Below, piece by piece: positions 1 through 15,000 of a stretch of 64,000 nucleotides of DNA. The notes beneath the pieces are model-generated. The model was not told the DNA's origin. It saw only the letters and a program-made list of their open reading frames with translations, and did no database searches. Both the position numbers and the translations under genes were made by a program. This DNA comes from Pleodorina starrii (lineage: Eukaryota; Chlorophyta; Chlorophyceae; Chlamydomonadales; Volvocaceae), in assembly GCA_030267565.1 (NCBI GenBank), contig BRXU01000012.1:42501-106500 (forward strand), read 5' to 3'. Positions within the stretch are counted from its first letter, which is position 1. Each line of letters opens with the position of its first letter.

Positions 1-3792
<3,792 letters not shown>

Positions 3793-3932
3793 CGACGTCG
3801 CTGTGTGCCGGCCGACATTTCAATTGCGTGCTTGCTGTACCTGTGCCTGTTGGGAAGGCGCTTAGGGTTGCCGCCACCCGTGCATCTCATACCCCCGTTG
3901 TTGGTCTCCGTGCTTGCATCCTCATCCCGCAG

Positions 3933-5141
3933 CGGCGTCGGCGGCGGCCGTCAGCGGCACAGATGCCGTACCCGATCCGACGGTCCATGGTGGCGGCGGC
4001 GGCGGCGGCGGTGGCGGCGGCGGTGGCGCCTCGGCATCTTCCACCGTACCGCCGACGCCGACGGCGGCGGCGTCCGCAGCCGGCGGCGGCCTGTCGGCGG
4101 CCTTCTCTAGCCCCATTGCGATCCCGCCGACGCCGACGAGTACGGCAGCGGCGAGTACGGCATCGTCCGTCACCGTCTCCATGACCTCCGCCGCCACGGG
4201 CTGGATCTTCGGCTCGTCGCCGCCGGCGGCCGGCGGCGCCGCGGCGGGCGTCACCGCCGTCGGCGGCAGCGAGTGGACGGTGCAGCAGCAGCTGCTGCTG
4301 CAGCGCGGCGGCGGTGGTGGCGCCGCCGGCGGCGGCGGCGGCGCCGCCGCCGCCACGCCGGGCGGCGCGGAGGTTCCCAAGGATCCGTTGGGGGCGTTAC
4401 GGCAGCAGTACGACCACATGGTGTACTTTGGGTTGCGGGTTCAAAACGTGCTGGACAACATTGCGGGTTTCATGGAGAGGGTGCAGGTACGATGTGCGAT
4501 GTGCGACGTGCAAGCTGATAAATACCGGTATTTCGGAAGTACCTATTTTGGGGAATGCGACGCGAGCGCGGATTCGACGACGACGCAAGAGGGAGGATGG
4601 TCGACATGGAAATTTCGAGAGTGTGCGACAAGTACTGTGCCTGTTGTTTTTCGAAACGAACCTTGTCTGTACAAGTGCCCCCGGGGGGCTGCGCTCCCAG
4701 AGCTTAACGCGCATCTCGATTCACTCCGCATCCCAATCTGCCGTTTCGCGTACCGGTATTCCCCTTCCACTCCCCTGGCGCTACTACATTACTCCAATGC
4801 TGCTGCTCCCGACTACTCGCTACTACCGGTACCCTTAAACCCTTCTCCCTCCCTCCCCTTGGCCGCCCCGACTGCTCTGCCTCGCCGTGTGGCCGTCATT
4901 GCTGTGCCGGTCTTGACCCGCATGGCAGGCGTTGCTCAGTTGGCGCGACCCGGTGGCCTCGGGCTGCTTCGTGCTGGGCCTGGTGCTGACGGCGGCGATG
5001 CTGTGGGCCGTCGGGATGCGAGTCGTACTGGGTGTCGTACTGCTGTACGACCTGCGGCCGCCGCGGTGGCGCGATCCGTGGCTGCCGCCGCCGGCGAATG
5101 CCTTCGCGCACCTGCCCACACGGGCGGACCTCATGATGTAA
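3933..5141 (+). CDS. MCTP: MCTP-like C2/transmembrane protein, C-terminal (PRT_C) exons, 5' partial
   Basis: Two exons, 3933-4486 and 4929-5141 (stop TAA), join in phase 0 across a 442-bp GT-AG intron (CAG|GTACGA ... GGCAG|GCG). The joined end reads ...QYDHMVYFGLRVQ (then ...ERVQ) followed by ALLSWRDP and a hydrophobic segment (GCFVLGLVLTAAMLW), ending LPTRADLMM. This matches the plant PRT_C domain of multiple-C2-domain transmembrane proteins (RYDRLR...GERxQ, LLSWRDPRAT, two membrane helices, RLPxRxD near the C-terminus). MCTPs are ER-anchored tethers that bind the plasma membrane through C2 domains. The C2 domains would lie upstream, beyond the microsatellite and off the window. The first visible exon is mostly Ala/Gly/Pro/Thr low complexity before residue DPLGALRQQYDH. 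The acceptor at 3931-3932 (TCCCGCAG) is my best choice but uncertain. Confidence 0.8.
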
Positions 5142-5963
5142 TAATAACTAAAGATAGATAGGAAAGATAGATAGACGGATAGATACAGCTAGATATAGCT
5201 AGCTAGAAGGTTACTTGGATGACACAAACGAGGGGAGAATGTATAAAGCAGCCAGCAGATCGACGGCGGTGGGGAGAATGGGATGGCAGCTAGGTAGGCG
5301 AATTGGGTAGATGGGTACGGAACGTGTGGGTTGTACCGTCTGGTTGCGCATACATACACACAAACATACATACGTGCAACGACCAGCCGGGCGTCACTAA
5401 AGAGTCAAGTATCAAGTGGATGGGGATGCGTCACTCGCATGTGTGTGTGTGTGTGGGGGGGGGGAGGGGGTGGCCCCTGGCTGGGCCCATCTGGATGGAT
5501 GGATGGATGGATGCGTATCACACACAGAGAGAGGCGTCATGGATTACGAACTTCTGATGGAGAAGACTACCGTACTTGTGGCAGCGGACTGACTGAAGAC
5601 TGACTGATCGACGCGACGCAGTGGCATGCATACGTGTACGGCAAATGTGAGGACTGCCGATGGGGGCGCGGGTGTGTGGGGGGCCGCGGGTGTGTGGGGG
5701 TGGGTGTGGTGGGGGGTTCATTTTCGGGGCCAGCAGTACACTAACTTAATGACAGCTAGCAGCAGCAGCAGCAGCAAATGCGGTGAAAAAAGGATGGCCC
5801 CTGCTTATTGTCGGGGGGGTGAGGACCCAGCAGCAAATGCTCCTCCTCCACTGCTGCTGGGTCCGTTCCGCGACACTGCTCCTGGCGGCTGCTGCGGCGG
5901 CGGCGGTGTCGTTACGGTTACGGTACTTCGCGAATTGTTTCGTACTTCAGGATACTGCTGACT
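5142..5963. other. Spacer 3' of MCTP, no gene seen
   Basis: Contains GATA-type short repeats (5150-5205), TACA and GT runs, a GGAT run near 5500 and a CAG run at about 5759-5776. The reading frames are short and compositionally arbitrary. The MCTP 3' UTR must lie here, but no clear processing signal beyond the TGTAA that overlaps the stop codon was found. Confidence 0.6.
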
Positions 5964-6315
5964 GACTGACGGGCTGACTGACGGGCTGACTGACGGGCTG
6001 ACTGACTGGCTGACTGACGGGCTGACTGAGGGACGGGCTGACGGGCTGACTGACGGGCTGACTGACGGGCTGACTGACGGGCTGACTGACGGGCTGACTG
6101 ACGGGCTGACTGACGGGCTGACTGACGGGCTGACTGACGGACTGACTGACGGACTGACTGACGGGCTGACTGACGGGCTGACTGACGGACTGACTGGCTG
6201 ACTGACGGACTGACTGACGGGCTGACTGACTGGCTGACTGACTGGCTGGCTGACTGACTGGCTGACTGACGGACTGACTGGCTGGCTGACTGAGGGACTG
6301 GCTGACGGGCTGGAC
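5964..6315. repeat. CTGACTGACGGG minisatellite
   Basis: About 350 bp of a 12-bp unit (CTGACTGACGGG) with 4-bp CTGA/CTGG variants. Open frames across it encode only Ser-Val-Ser-Pro/Gln repeats in several frames on the minus strand, which is expected for a unit length divisible by three. Confidence 0.95.
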
Positions 6316-9086
6316 CACCGCTTGGACACGGTGGCACATGTTTGTCCGTGAAGATAATATAAAGCCGATGGTGGGCAGAGTGTGAGATAGGGTTGAGTCT
6401 GTTGGCGGTTGGGAAAGCGGAGAGTTGATTACGGTTGTTGGAGGGCGGTTATTAGGGTAGTTGGAGGGCGGTTTGGATGCGGAGAGGGCTCTGCTGTGCG
6501 TGAGGGTCATACGTTGCCCTTGCAGGAATCGGACCATGTCGATTGATTGCTCCCATCCGCATCGCACTTCTCCGCTAGCACTGCATTCATTGTTTTAGGA
6601 CGGTATGTTCTCTTGTGTCCAACCTTCGTCTTCAGGTTTGGGGACGCTTACTAGCATAGAGGTTCGACTGATTGGCTGAGTGGTGGGCAGCGTGAGTGGC
6701 GCCTCGCTCTTGCTTGGGGCCACATACCGGGTTGTTCCTTCGAACATACAGTTGGCAGTTGGCGGTTTCGTTTGTAGTTGGCAGATTACATGTACCTGGA
6801 CGTTTCCGGTAATCCTGAAAAGCTACGTACCGTATGCAGATAGAGGGCGGGAACGAAGGGGCGAGACGGGTTATTGCGCACTGAACGATGCAACGGAAAT
6901 GGTTGTGCGTTGTAGTAGGAGGTAGTGGGCCAATCCAACGAAGGAGGCAAGGAGGCGGCGGATCGATGTCGGCACGTGGGCTTGATAGCTGAGCCACGGT
7001 AGCGAGTCCGTTTGGTGCCCTGATGACGCTGCTACCTTGAATGCATGCAGCATCGCCGGCAGCAGGCGGCGTGTATGCATGTGTGCATACGGTACCAGCA
7101 CTGCGGCCGTCACCTACCCAACCTGCTGCTGCCACCCTCGCTCGCTTCCGTCCCAGACAGACAGCAGTTGTGAACCTAAGCCCGCCCAAGCAAAGTAACC
7201 AAGCTATACAACTGACAAATATGTGCCCATATATGCACCGACGAGCACCCAGCAGAGTACCTACGAAGTCACTGCGCTGAAAGCAAACATCACGCACCAC
7301 CGCAGCTAGCTAGGTGCTCACGCTTCGCCCAACATCGATCGCATAACATGTATGTGCACATACACACCGACCGATTTTTGCCAGGTAAATATACATGTGT
7401 GTGTTGTGTGAGGCCATCGGGCCCGATGAACCAAGTATGGTAGGGGCCGCACCTCGGACGGCCTGGGTGGCGAGCAGCTTGGAGCTAGCGGCCTGGCGTG
7501 GGCTCCCTGGACATGGCGCGTCGTCGTGGCTGGCACGTCGTGGCGCTAGCGGCCGGGAGAGGACTTGGCTGGAGTCAGCGGCTCGCACAAATGCTCTTCC
7601 AAGTGAGTACAGCCGCCGCCAAGTGGATTTTTAGCCTTAGGGTAGTTCAGTTCACGGTTTGGCACCCGAGCTGAAAGGAACTCATCGCATACGGTGGTTT
7701 TTACCGCCTTGTAACTCTGGACATGGTTCTATGCGTATGTTTGCCCAGTATGGGAGCCGTATGAGAGCCGTATGGGGGCCGTATCGGCCCAAATCGCGAC
7801 CGTACGGGCTGTACCCTTCATAGAGATCTACGGCTCTTTGTGGCGAATCAGGAAGATTCATGGCGCTCTTCATGGCGCTCTTCATGGCGTGGTTATTAAT
7901 GGCAGATCGGGAACCCTTCATAGGGCTCTTTGTGGCGAATCAGGAAGATTCATGGCGCTCTTCATGGCGTGGTTAATGGCAGATCGGGAACCCTTCATAG
8001 CGTCTTTTGTAACATCCCAGGAAGGTTCATGGCGCTCTTCATGGCGCCCCATGAACGCTCTTAATGAATCCGTCCGCATGGCAAACGTTCCCATGAAGCA
8101 CGCCATGAAGTGCGCCATGAACCAGCCAATGAAGAGAAACCTGCCTCCGCCATGAACCAGCCATGAAGTGGCCATGAAGAAGTGGCGTTCCCAGAGTGAA
8201 TGCAAAGGCGGGGTATGGCATACATGCACCCACCCACCCACCCACCCCAGAAACAGCACTGATATAGCGTTTGAAGCTGATGCCGTGGGCTTGACGTCCG
8301 CGTGAGTAAAATAAGCAGTCAATCTGTCTGCCATCGACACCTTTATTTCGCACTAGCTCAGCGCGCGTACACAAGCCAGCAGCCCGCCCGCTGCTATCCC
8401 CACGGCGGCAGAATCCAAGCAACCCCTGCCTGCTTGCTTGGTGAACGACTAGGACTCTCGCAGCGGCGGGCCGCAAACACACAGGCTTCGTTAGTTCCAC
8501 CATCCACCGACTGTTTCAACACGCATTACCGCCCGCCCGCCACTTCGTTGCACAACGAACGAGAAACTCCTTGCTTGCCCTGAATGGCTGCTGCCAGCCA
8601 GTGCCCAGTGGCGGTGCGGTAGGTGCGGTAGCATAGGTGGGCCGGGGCTGGTACATACGTGTTACGTGTTTCTCCCGCGAGCAGCAACAAAGCTTCGTTG
8701 TCCGCGCGCAGCAGTTCATTGATTGATTAATTAATTCATTAATTCATTCATTCATTCATTCATTCATTCATTCATTCATTCACTGCTTCGTTCACTCCGG
8801 TCGCTCAGCGAGTATACACGGGAGCGAGGCGAGAGGCTCTCTCTCCATACAGCCCGGTGGCGGAGCGTCGCCCGCCGCTGTGCATATGCAAGATAGGGTA
8901 GTCCTGCCTGCCGCCCAATGTCGATATACAACCCAATAATACAAAACCCCAATAATACGTATACAGCAGCAGCCGTTCTGCCCCACCTCGTCAATTCCAC
9001 CTAGCCAACAGACGTCGACCGGTCCCCGTCGTCACGCACCCACGGTAGCTAGGTTGTAGATAGATAGGTTGTAGGTAGGTTGTAGC
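6316..9086. other. Intergenic region with dispersed short repeats
   Basis: No supported gene. A segment beginning CTCTTTGTGGCGAATCAGG is near-duplicated at about 7833-7925 and 7926-8000, with a degraded third copy to 8050. 8712-8783 is an ATTA/ATTC run. The longest minus-strand frame (6632-7300) shows no recognisable motif or exon signature. The 3' UTR of the NLR gene (stop at 9087) should lie in 8900-9086. Confidence 0.6.
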
Positions 9087-12000
9087 TTATCCGTTGACCA
9101 GTTCCCGAACCATATCATGCTGCAGAGAGAGCAGCTCCTTCGTGACTAGGTGTTGCTCTCCGTACCTCTCCTTGCTGATACGGGTGAGCGCCTCCAACGA
9201 CAGCCCTTTCATGGCCTTTCGTAACCTGCGATGTGCGCAGGGCTGACGGCTCTCTGGCACATCCCACTCCCACCACCTCAACTCAGGCCTGGCCGCGTCG
9301 TACAAGCGCAGGGAGGTCTTGAGGTCATCGCCCTCCTCCTCCTCACTCTCCTCCTCCTCTTCCCCCTCCTCCTGACTCTCCTCCTCCTCCTCCCCCTCCT
9401 CCTCCCCCTCCTCCGCACTCTTCTCCTCCTCCTTCTCCTCACCCTCCTCCTCCTCCTCCCTCTTCTCCTCCTCCTCCTCCTCCTCACCCTTCCTCTTCTC
9501 CTCCTCCTCCTCCTCCTCCCTCTTCCCCTCCTCCTCCTCCTCGCTCTTCTCCTCCTCACTCTTCTCCTCCTCCTCCTCCTCCTCCTCACTCTCATCATCC
9601 TCACCATCATCGGCCGCCGCCCTGCGCTGCGGCCCAACCTTCCAGTCCATGTACCCTCGCCCCAAAAGGAAGAAGGCGTACCTGGTTCCCACCACCATTG
9701 TGAGCAGGTGCTCCGCGCCGTGCACCTGCCTGCCCTGGTGGAGCGCCTGGCGGAACAGCCGGTCGGCAAACTTGCCCATGCGGTCCTGGTCGGCCCTGCG
9801 CGTGTAAGTGTGGAACTCGTCGCCGACAGTGTCCGCCAGGTTGCAGAGGGCGCACAACGTTTCCTCATGGCCCTTGCCGAGGCGCTCGTGCAGGATGTAC
9901 AGGCAGGTTAGGGCTGCGATGGGTTGACTGTGGAGGCTGCTGCTCACGAATTTCTGGCTGCTGCTGCTCTCGCAGAACTTCATCAACCTGCCGAAGCTGT
10001 CTGTGTGGAGTCGGTGCCAGAAGATGAGCTCGGACAGCGTTTGCGCGGCCTCCAGTGGGTCCCAGTCCACCCGCCGCCGCTGCTGCTGGCTCGCATACCC
10101 CTTCAGGAGCTCGAACAGCTTGCCCAAATCCGGCTCACGGTCCTGGATCATCATCTCAGCCAGCCTGCAATGAGTGAAGTGCATGCGTGCGTGGATGAGG
10201 GATGGAGTAGATATATATGATGAGGAGAAGGAAGATGGGGATGAGTTATGGTGATAGGGTGATTTATAATGTTGATTATTATTATTATTAGCCGGCGCTT
10301 TCGTACGCACGTACCTCCACTCCTCCTCCCGCTTGGGCAGCGCCGTAATGTCTTGCAGAAACTTGATCAGGTTGCCCACGAAGCGCCCCTCCGCCAGGCG
10401 CTGCTGCTTGGGTGAGGCCAGCTCCGCCACCTGCTCGCGAACAAGCATGTGCATGACAAAATCCTGACCGCTGGTGCGCTGCAGCACGCTGTACCGGCAC
10501 AGAGCCGTCAGGTAGCTGCGGCTCCCCATCTCCGATTCCCGCAGCACGGCAGTGGCGCTCTGGGCGTCGAACTTGGACGGGAAGACGGCCAGCTTGATCG
10601 CCGCCTGCTGAAGGCTGCGCTCCAGGCTGCCCAGAACCAGCCCCACAGTGGCCTCTGTAGTGTTGCCGCCACCGCCACTACTGCAGCTCCGAGGAGCACT
10701 GTGTGCTTTTACATCCTGCACGCATACATACATATACATACATACGAAGGACGGATGCATATATATGGGGGATGCATATGGGGCATAGATGCATATAAAT
10801 AAAGGATGCACACCTATCGTACCGACCTCCGCACGCACGGCCATCAGACAATCGATCAAGTAAATGTACCGCCAACGAATACCGAAATAGCGCCTGTGGT
10901 TTGACACCCTTTATCTCAGGTGCCACCTTTGAAGGTAGGGGATCGACACATATTATATACGGCGGCCTCGCTGAACGAGCAAGTGGGCGAGTGAGGGCCA
11001 GATAGAGGTCCGTCGTCCGGATGGATGGACGAGCTCACTCAACCTCCAGGCTCCAGCTCAGTCAGCAGGCCGTACACCCTGCTGTTTCACTTCTAGGCAG
11101 CAGCAGGATTGTTGTAGTGAGATACGTAGGTAAATACCTTTGTCTCAGGCCGGCACTGCCCCGGCCACGGTATTTACTACCGTGCTCAGAATCGAATCAG
11201 AACTTAACGTCCAGTCATCGTTCTTTCTGTGAGCAAAGACGGCTTCGAGATTCGTGATTGTCGTACAGATTCTAGAATACTCGTTCAAGAGATATTCTAT
11301 ACTATTCGGAAGGTTCTGTTATCGGTAATTCGATAATCATAATCATATTCAATAATTCGTATAAGTACTGTGTAGCCATCACGCTACAACAGCTGCCTCC
11401 CCCCCCGAGGAACCAGCGTCCGCGCTGTGTTCCGGGTGAGTTTTCCAATATTCGTTCACCAATTCGTCTGGAACGTCCTTCGAATCAAGCCACGTGTTGT
11501 GTTCGTCACCGTAGCCTTGCCACTGTACCAGGAAACGATACAAAGTCCGTCGGCGTAACTTCCGTTCTTCGTGTTTCACAATATTCGAAATAACCCAAAC
11601 GGGTCGGGAAGTTTCACCATCGATTTCCAAAGGCGGAGGTGGATTCGTAGGTCCATTCGACACGTCAGTACGATATGGACGTAGCAGAGACACATGGAAG
11701 ACATCGTGGAATCGATATTCAGGAGGCAACTTCAGTCGAAACGCAACGGGATTGATGCGTTCTGTGATCGTAAAGGGTCCAATGAATTTCGGCATCAATT
11801 TTCGTGTTCCTGCTTGCAAAGAAAGGTTTCGAGTGCTCAACAGGACTTGTTGTCCAACAGAGAGAGTGATTTTTCGACGGTTTCGACTCTCCTGTACCAA
11901 AGCGCGATCTTGAGCAGCTTCGTAAAATCGTTTCGCAAGTTTCAACCGATCGTGTAGTGTATCAACGTAATCTTTCGCGACGGGAACGGCATCACCCAGT

Positions 12001-15000
12001 TCCAACTGCAAAGGAGTTCGAGGGTGGAAACCGTAGTTCAAGAAGAAGGGGGAATGTCCCGTTGTTCGATTTTTCAGATTGTTAATCGAGAACTCAGCAG
12101 CGTCGAGATGCTGATCCCATTCGTGCGGATCATGCGTCGCATAGTGTCGTAGCATGTCGCCGAGAACGCGATTAATTCGCTCCGTCTGTCCATCGGATTC
12201 GGGGTGAAAAGCCGTACTGGTATGTTGCTTCGCACCAGCGCGTTTCAACAACGCAGGCAGGAAATGCCCTTTGAATCGTGGATCGCGGTCGGAAATAATC
12301 GTTTTCGGCATTCCATGAAGTCGTACCACGTTATGGAACATCAAATCCGCAGTTTGGATCGCGGTTGCGGTCGTACGGCACGGAGCTAAATGTACCATTT
12401 TCGTGAGGCGATCTACAAAGACGAGGATCGCATCAAAATGCCGTTTCGTCTTCGGAAGTCCCACAACGAAATCCATGGACACACTGTCCCAAGGCATTTC
12501 AGGAATCGGCAAAGGTCGTAATTCCCCAAACGGCAAACCGGATGCAGGTTTAGTCCGTTGGCAAGTATCGCACTTCGCAACGAAGTCGGTCACATCAGCT
12601 CGAAGGGTTGGCCACCAGAAATTTCGTTGGACGAGTTCGATAGTTCGGTCACGACCTGGATGGCCAGACAACGTGTCAGCATGGGCTCGAGCGATGATTT
12701 CGTGCTTCAATGCAGGATCGTTAGGAACAACGATTCGCCATTGGTTCTCCTCCTCTTTCAAAACGTAAAATCCGCCAGGATGTGTGATCAGTGGACGAGT
12801 GTTTTTCGGATTTTGGAAGTAAGCGTCGCGCTGCGTGGCTTCAGCCAGCCGAGTGAGGAGGGGCGAATCAGAGGAAGGTTCGACCGCACAGAGAATCGTG
12901 GCCAGATTCGGGTGCCGGGATAAAGCGTCGGCAACGACGTTCAATTTGCCAGGACGATAAACCCAGTCGAAATTGAACTGTTCGAGAAATTCGATCCATC
13001 GGGCCTGTCGTCGACTGATATGCGTCTGCGTCTTCAAGTATGTCAGGGGGTGATGGTCAGTCACCAGAGTGAAGGGAATGTTACTCTGCAAGTAACAACG
13101 CCACTCACGTAGTGCGTTCACAACGCCAAGAAGTTCTTGTTCGCCAGTCGCATAATTTCGTTCAGCCGGAGAAAATTTGCGGCTCGTGAAGGCAACGGGA
13201 CGTCCGTCCTGAAGTAGGACAGCGCCAGTGCCGTTCAAAGAGGCATCGGAAACCACTTCGAAAGGTCGTTCGAAATCAGGGTATGACAAAAGGACGTCAG
13301 TCGACAGGCGGTTCTTGATGGATTCAAAAGCAGCCAACGCCTGTGGTGGCCACTGGTCCGGGAGGCGCGAATTGGAGAAAAGATCCGTGAGCGGCGCGGC
13401 CAGAGAAGAAAAATTTCGGATAAATCGGCGAAAGTAATTCGCAAGGCCAACAAAGGCCCGCAACTCGCTCAGGTCTTTGGGTAACGGCCATGTTCGAATC
13501 GCTTCCACCTTTTTCGGATCCATTCGAATTCCGTCCGCACAAACCACGTGACCAAGGTATTTCACTTCAGATCGCCAAAATTCGCATTTCGATAATTTGG
13601 CTTTCAAGTCGTGCTTACGGAGAGTTTCGAGCACCAATCGTAGATGATTCGCATGCTCCTCTGGTGTTTTCGAGTAGATGAGAATGTCATCCAGGTAGAC
13701 GGTTACGAATCGATGCATGTAGGGTGCGAAAATTCGGTTCATCGTCGCTTGGAACGTTGCGGGAGCGTTCGAAAGACCAAAAGGCAGCACCAACCATTCG
13801 AAATGTCCGAGCGGCGTGTTAAAAGCCGTTTTCGGAACGTCGTCGGGATGAATTCGCAGTTGGTGGTAACCAGAGGCCAAATCAAGTGCCGTAAAAAGAC
13901 GTGCGCCCGACAAACGATCAAGCGTGTCATCGATTCGAGGCAGAGGATAGCGGTTCTTAATCGTGATTCGGTTCAGGGCTCGATAATCGATACACATTCG
14001 AAGCTCTCCAGTCTTCTTGGTCACGAAAAGGATCGGCGCACCGTAGGGCGAAGTGGAGGGTTGGATCATCCCTTTCGCCAAAAGTTCTTTCACTTGTTTT
14101 TCGACCTCTTCCTTTTCCAGGAGAGACAACCGATATTGTGGTCGGAAAACAGGTTGCGCGTCAGGTTCGAGCGGGATAGTATGATGCACACCACGGTCAG
14201 GTGGCAACCCGGTAATGGGGGCAAAAACGTCCGCGTAATCGTGAAGAAGTGTCGAGAGTTCGCGATTCGCTTCGATATCGGGTGGAAGATTGATTTCGGG
14301 TTCGAGCGAATTAACCTGTGGAACGGGGCTGGGGAAAGATGCGGTCTGAGAATCGAGAGGGCGGACAACCACCAGCAACCCGCGAGAACCGGGTGACTCG
14401 CACAGGTCTCGCAATGCGCGTTCCGCGGATACCACAGACGTGCGCTTAGGCGCTTTTTCGAGAAAATTCGTTTCGATAGGAATCGGATCGTCGGTCGGAA
14501 TGGGAGGTGCTTGTAAAGCGCGCAGCACAAACTGCCCACCGTTCGGCCGTTGGAGGGTTAGCTCGCCACGCGCGGGCCTTAATCGCGCGTCGAAGCGAGA
14601 CAAGAAGTTCGAGCCAAGGATTACGTCAGCGGAGACAGTCATGCTTGGAAGGACGAGCAGACGTACGTCGGTTCCAAAACGGTCGAGGCGCAATCGAGCA
14701 CGACATTCGCCAAGAATGGGGCTAGTCGACTGATCCGCTAAGCGTACCGGCGCGAAAGGAGTAGGCAAGAGTCGTAATCCGAGCTTGGTAGCCAGGGTCT
14801 GGGAGATGAAACAATGTGTAGCGCCTGTGTCTGGAAGAACTCGTACCGCCGTGGCGCCAAGTCGACCCGCAAAAAGGTTCAGTTGCGCATTACCATCAGT
14901 AACGGCGCATTTCGGTTCGACGGGTTGACCTTTCGGAGGATCCCACCAGAGTTCATGGCTAGTCGTTTCACGTGTCGGATCGGGAAAGTCGAGTCGTTTC

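Noticed and set aside
5805..6567. Ser-Val-Ser-Pro/Gln frames on the minus strand
   Set aside because: Three different frames give the same kind of repeat, so they derive from the 12-bp minisatellite.
6632..7300. 222-codon minus-strand frame
   Set aside because: No domain, Cys/Pro/Arg-scattered composition and no exon partners; probably chance in GC-rich spacer.
9231..9911. Leu-rich + strand frame
   Set aside because: Antisense shadow of the Glu tract and helical region of the NLR; the minus strand has the conserved content and splice sites.
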